DNA from: an uncultured bacterium | Lineage (GTDB): Bacteria; Verrucomicrobiota; Kiritimatiellia; RFP12; UBA1067 | Direction: 5' to 3' | NCBI GenBank assembly: GCA_902799955.1 | Contig: CADCCQ010000023.1 | Span: forward strand, 1-34,330 | Length of the DNA: 34,330 nt | In this document: positions 30,944-34,330 of the stretch, one piece after another | Layout of the letters: every line of letters begins with the position of its first letter | How positions within the stretch are numbered: the stretch's first letter is position 1 | Notes under the pieces: model-generated | Database searches by the model: none | What the model saw: the letters and a program-made list of their open reading frames with translations, nothing else | Told to the model about the DNA's origin: nothing | Translations under genes and position numbers: made by a program

Positions 30944-32380
30944 ATGGCAGTTCTACTTGACAGCGAGAGGAGGTCCGCGAAGGCGAGGGTGTTCGTCGCC
31001 CTCGTCTACTCCGTGCTCGCGCTTGGCGCGGCGACGATGGTCTACCCGTTCATGGTGATGATCTCCGCGAGCCTGTCGTCGTCATACGACTACCACCGCC
31101 ACAGCCCCGTCCTCTCCGCGTTCTTCGACAGGGGCGACCGCTTCATGAGGTCCGTCGCCACGCACTTCAGGACGTTCCCGAGGGAGGTCTACCCAGACGC
31201 CCCGAAGGGGTGGACCACGTGGACCGAGGTCGCGAAGGACCGCGAGGGAATCCGCAGGTTCGCCGAGCGCGAGCTCTCCGCGCTGGAGTCCGACCCCGCG
31301 CGCCTCGCCGAGGCGAGGGAGCGGTCGGCGAAGTTCCTCCGGTCGCTCGCCGCCGCCGACCCGCTTGGCCTCTCCTGCCACTACGACCCGCGCGACCTGC
31401 CCGGGTTCGTGAAGCGCAAGTACGGGACGGTCGAGGCGATGAACGCCGCGTGGCTCGTGCCGCACAAGTCCTTCTTCGACGTGTCGTTCAGCGCGGAGGC
31501 GCGCATGGCGCCGGGGAGGAAGGGGGACGGAAGCGAGAAGTTCGCGACGTGGCTTGAGCTGAAGAAGTGGTATGTCGACGAGGCGATCGCCGCCGGCGAC
31601 AGCGTCTCGCGCACGATGCCCGGCTCGCTCGCGGACCACGCCGAGGAGGTGAGGACCGCCCTGGCGGTGCAGTTCATCGACCACGGCTGGCGCGACTTCC
31701 TGAGAAGCGCGTTCGCCAACTACGCACTTGTCGGAGAGTACCTGTTCGTCCGCGGGCGGGCGTTCGCGAACACGCTGATACTGGTGCTCCTCTCCGTCCT
31801 CGCCTCGCTCACGGTCAACCCGCTGGCGGCGTATGCTCTCTCCCGGTTCAGGCTCAGGCACACGGAGAAGATCATACTCTTCATGCTTGCGACGATGGCG
31901 TTCCCCGCCGCCGTGACCGCGATCCCCGGGTTCCTGCTCCTGCGCGACCTCGGGCTCCTCAACACGTTCGCCGCGCTCGTCCTGCCGACGGTGGCGAGCG
32001 GAATGTCGATATTCATCCTGAAGGGGTTCTTCGACGCGCTGCCGCGAGAGCTGTACGAGGCCGCCGCGATAGACGGCGCGTCGGAGTGGACCGTCTTCCG
32101 CCGCGTTACGCTGCCGATGACGACCCCGATCCTCGCGGTCAACGCGCTCAACAGCTTCATCCACGCCTATTCATCGTGGGAGTGGGCGTTCCTCGTCTGC
32201 CACAAGGAGTCGCACTGGACGCTCGCCGTCTGGATGTACCAGATGTCGGCGGACACCTTCGCAGGCCAGCCCTGGTGCGTCACCGCTGGGTTCGTCCTCG
32301 TTTCCATTCCCACAGCCGTCGTGTTCCTCCTCTGCCAGAAGGTCATCATGCGCGGCATCGTCCTCCCCTCGATGAAGTGA
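30944..32380 (+). CDS. CUT1-type sugar ABC permease (MalG-like) with large extracytoplasmic insert
   Basis: This 478-residue protein starts at ATG 30944, 8 bases after the previous stop. The core is MalG-like: TM1 at about 15-38, then TM2 to TM6 from about 270. The EAA loop ELYEAAAIDGASEWTVFRRVTLP (about 369-391) docks the ATPase. Usual MalG relatives are about 280 residues; here about 200 extra residues (40-265) sit between TM1 and TM2, facing outward. The insert includes FVKRKYGTVEAMNAAW (155-170), a motif that recalls GH42-like glycosidases (KYGTIEALNxAWG). No ATPase, second permease or binding protein is adjacent. It probably imports oligosaccharides released by the nearby enzymes. Confidence 0.8.
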   Translation: MAVLLDSERRSAKARVFVALVYSVLALGAATMVYPFMVMISASLSSSYDYHRHSPVLSAFFDRGDRFMRSVATHFRTFPREVYPDAPKGWTTWTEVAKDREGIRRFAERELSALESDPARLAEARERSAKFLRSLAAADPLGLSCHYDPRDLPGFVKRKYGTVEAMNAAWLVPHKSFFDVSFSAEARMAPGRKGDGSEKFATWLELKKWYVDEAIAAGDSVSRTMPGSLADHAEEVRTALAVQFIDHGWRDFLRSAFANYALVGEYLFVRGRAFANTLILVLLSVLASLTVNPLAAYALSRFRLRHTEKIILFMLATMAFPAAVTAIPGFLLLRDLGLLNTFAALVLPTVASGMSIFILKGFFDALPRELYEAAAIDGASEWTVFRRVTLPMTTPILAVNALNSFIHAYSSWEWAFLVCHKESHWTLAVWMYQMSADTFAGQPWCVTAGFVLVSIPTAVVFLLCQKVIMRGIVLPSMK

Positions 32381-32453
32381 CGTTCGCAATGGGACAGTAG
32401 TTCTTTCATGAAACAAACAAACAGCAAAACAAGAAAGAAGGAGGCAAGAGGCA

Positions 32454-34330
32454 ATGACAACGAGAGAGACAGTGTGCATGACGGGAAGGGCGGCGCTGGC
32501 CGCGCTGTGCATGGCGGCGATGGTGTCCACGCAGGCGGCGGCTAAGGGCGTGAGCGTCCGGGAGGCGATTGCCAAGATGCGCGTCGTGCAGGGGAAGTAC
32601 CCATACACGGAAGTCAACGACAGGGCGATGAACGACATCATCGTCGCCGACCGCGCGATCGACGCGGCGTGGGTGGAGGCGGCGAAGGACCCCGCCGCGT
32701 TCAAGGCGCGCCAGGAACGCGTGCGCCAGGCGTGGCTCGACTCCATCGGCGGCTTCCCGGAGCGCTGCGACCTGGACGTGAAGACGACCGGCGTCATCGA
32801 ACGCGACGGCTACCGCATCGAGAAGACGCTCTTCCAGTCGCGACCCGGACACCACGTGACCGCCACGGTGTTCGTGCCCACCGATCCCCGCTTCAAGGCG
32901 CCGTACCCCGCCGTGCTCGTGCCGTGCGGGCACACCTACAACGGGAAGATGTCCGAAGACTACCAGCGCCCTGGCGCGATCGGAGCGAAACTCGGCTTCG
33001 TCGTGATGGTGTACGATCCGATCGACCAGGGGGAGCGTCCGCAGAACCGGAAGGCCCGCAAGCCGATGGTCTGCCACGGACACAACCGCACCGGGCACCG
33101 CGCCGCCCTCATTGGCTGGAACACGGCTCAGTTCCGCATCTGGGACGGCATCCGCGCGCTCGACGTGCTGTGCGCCCGGCCCGACGTGGACGCGAAACAC
33201 CTCGCCGTCACGGGGCACTCCGGCGGCGGCACTGATTCGAGCTACGTCATGGCGATGGACAAGCGCATCGCCGCGGCCGCGCCCTCAGGCTTCATCGCCT
33301 CGATCCGCGGCACGAACTGGGACCTCGGCGCGAGCGACGCCGAGCAGCAGTTCTACGGACAGCTCAAGTACGGCATGAACCACCTCGCACTCTTCATGCT
33401 CGCCGCCGACCGCTGCGCCGCGCTCCACCTCGCCACGCACGCCGACTTCTTCCCGTTCATCGGGGTGTACGAGACCGCCGAATACGCCGCGAAGGCGTAC
33501 AAGGCGCTCGGACGCGGCGACTGCTTCCAGCTGATCGACACCTCCGGCCCGCACCTCTGGGCGGAGAGCTCCAAGCAGGCCGAGTTCCTGTGGTTCCGCA
33601 AGCACCTCAAAGGCGAGGACGTGTGGAAAGGCTACGACTGCGCCAAGTTCCAGAAATACAACCTCGGCTTCAGCCTCAACGACCCGAAGGTCGACGTCGG
33701 CCTCGCCCGCGACCAGAAGAACCTCGTGACGCCCACGGGCAGCGTCCTTGATTTGCCGGGCGAGCGGACGGTCTACGACCTCATCCGCGAGGAGGCGCGC
33801 AGGCTAGAAGGCGAGCGCAAGCCCGTCACCCCCGACATCGTGCGTGCGGCGACTGGCATCCGCAAGTTCGGCTTCCACGCCGAGGCATACGACAGGTTGG
33901 ACCAGGAGCTCGCGAACGGGAAGTCCTCCACGGTCACGCTCCTCACGGACGACGGCATCGCGCTACAGATGTTCACGTTCCGTCCTAACGCGCCGAAGGC
34001 CGGTGCCCATCCCGTGATGATCGTCTCTGAGGATCTAGACTCTGTGGCGCACGCGGCGCGCGTGGAGGAGATCCTCCGCGAAGGCCGCGCCGCCGTGATC
34101 CTCGAGGCGCGCGGCTGGGGGCTCACCGGGCGCTACTTCCGCCACCACCGCGGCGAAGGCGGCGCGTCGTCGACGAAGTACTACGGCTGCCCCACAATGG
34201 ACGAGATGGTCACGATGAAGTACTACCACCTCGGCGAGAACATGGTGGCGCACCGCGCCGAGGACATGCTCTCCGCCGCCGACGCCGCGAAGAAGATCAT
34301 TGGCTCCACCGAGCCGTTCGACATCGAGGC
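32454..34330 (+). CDS. Secreted tandem alpha/beta-hydrolase, acetyl-xylan-esterase-like (3' end outside window)
   Basis: This partial protein has 625 codons visible, starting at ATG 32454 after AAGAAGGAGG. A signal peptide ends near residue 30. The first hydrolase domain has TATVFVPTD (cap strand), VLVPCGHTYNGK, GHSGGG (nucleophile Ser256), ATHADFFP (Asp candidate) and DTSGPHLW (His candidate). From about residue 430 a second hydrolase-like domain begins (TLLTDDGIALQMFTFRPN ... PVMIVSEDLD ... AVILEARGWG); its own catalytic residues lie beyond or are absent. Relatives in PVC bacteria are annotated as acetyl xylan esterases. It probably deacylates plant polysaccharide. The frame is still open at 34330. 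Confidence 0.75.
   Translation, partial: MTTRETVCMTGRAALAALCMAAMVSTQAAAKGVSVREAIAKMRVVQGKYPYTEVNDRAMNDIIVADRAIDAAWVEAAKDPAAFKARQERVRQAWLDSIGGFPERCDLDVKTTGVIERDGYRIEKTLFQSRPGHHVTATVFVPTDPRFKAPYPAVLVPCGHTYNGKMSEDYQRPGAIGAKLGFVVMVYDPIDQGERPQNRKARKPMVCHGHNRTGHRAALIGWNTAQFRIWDGIRALDVLCARPDVDAKHLAVTGHSGGGTDSSYVMAMDKRIAAAAPSGFIASIRGTNWDLGASDAEQQFYGQLKYGMNHLALFMLAADRCAALHLATHADFFPFIGVYETAEYAAKAYKALGRGDCFQLIDTSGPHLWAESSKQAEFLWFRKHLKGEDVWKGYDCAKFQKYNLGFSLNDPKVDVGLARDQKNLVTPTGSVLDLPGERTVYDLIREEARRLEGERKPVTPDIVRAATGIRKFGFHAEAYDRLDQELANGKSSTVTLLTDDGIALQMFTFRPNAPKAGAHPVMIVSEDLDSVAHAARVEEILREGRAAVILEARGWGLTGRYFRHHRGEGGASSTKYYGCPTMDEMVTMKYYHLGENMVAHRAEDMLSAADAAKKIIGSTEPFDIE

Overview
The window is 34.3 kb of GC-rich bacterial DNA. 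The gene content is secreted glycoside hydrolases of the plant-polysaccharide type, a type-2 ThiF, RNase HIII, ECF sigma/anti-sigma genes and large secreted multi-domain proteins. This suggests a Kiritimatiellota/Verrucomicrobiota/Lentisphaerota-like (PVC) organism, possibly from a gut or other polysaccharide-rich habitat. That placement is inferred from gene content; no rRNA is present to confirm it.

Layout. (1) 2-2531: the 3' end of a very large secreted protein with a C-terminal NlpC/P60- or CHAP-like amidase domain, followed by a small exported Cys-rich protein. Both are AT-shifted and look like an effector/immunity pair. (2) 2690-5820: a translationally coupled GH5 and GH127-like pair. 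(3) 5911-11026: potABCD polyamine importer with rnhC (RNase HIII) attached. (4) 11124-12685: LTxxQ (Spy/CpxP-like) periplasmic protein, ECF sigma factor and anti-sigma factor. (5) 12848-16355: GH78 alpha-L-rhamnosidase plus a secreted alpha/beta hydrolase. (6) 16474-18762: ribosomal operon rplY-rpsF-ssb-rpsR-rplI, closed by a strong intrinsic terminator. (7) 18834-22599: kinase-like protein, MBOAT O-acyltransferase and SGNH-like partner, a probable surface-glycan modification unit. (8) Minus strand 22547-24334: two Hsp20 genes behind a sigma-54-like promoter, then thiF and thiS. (9) 24335-25391: eroded mobile-element region with an integrase-like remnant, a RelB-HicB fusion antitoxin with only a stump of a following toxin gene, and tRNA-Pro(UGG). 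(10) 25640-34330: GH31 with PA14 insert, a thioredoxin-like/transglutaminase-like/discoidin secreted protein, a sugar ABC permease with an unusual roughly 200-residue extracytoplasmic insert, and a secreted esterase cut by the window end.

How the genes work together. The four glycosidases (GH5, GH127, GH78, GH31) and two or more esterases would strip arabinose, rhamnose, glucose/xylose and ester groups from plant cell-wall glycans. The CUT1-type permease is a candidate uptake component. Housekeeping operons (translation, polyamine uptake, stress) sit between them.

Two signals run through the whole window. One is a set of degenerate tandem repeats with an exact 7-nt period (2548-2610, 4121-4148, 4306-4340, 24044-24134, about 27855-27896). 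They lie between genes, across a stop/start junction and inside a reading frame. The other is a recurring promoter of the form TTGNAN-17/19-TGN-TATAMT.
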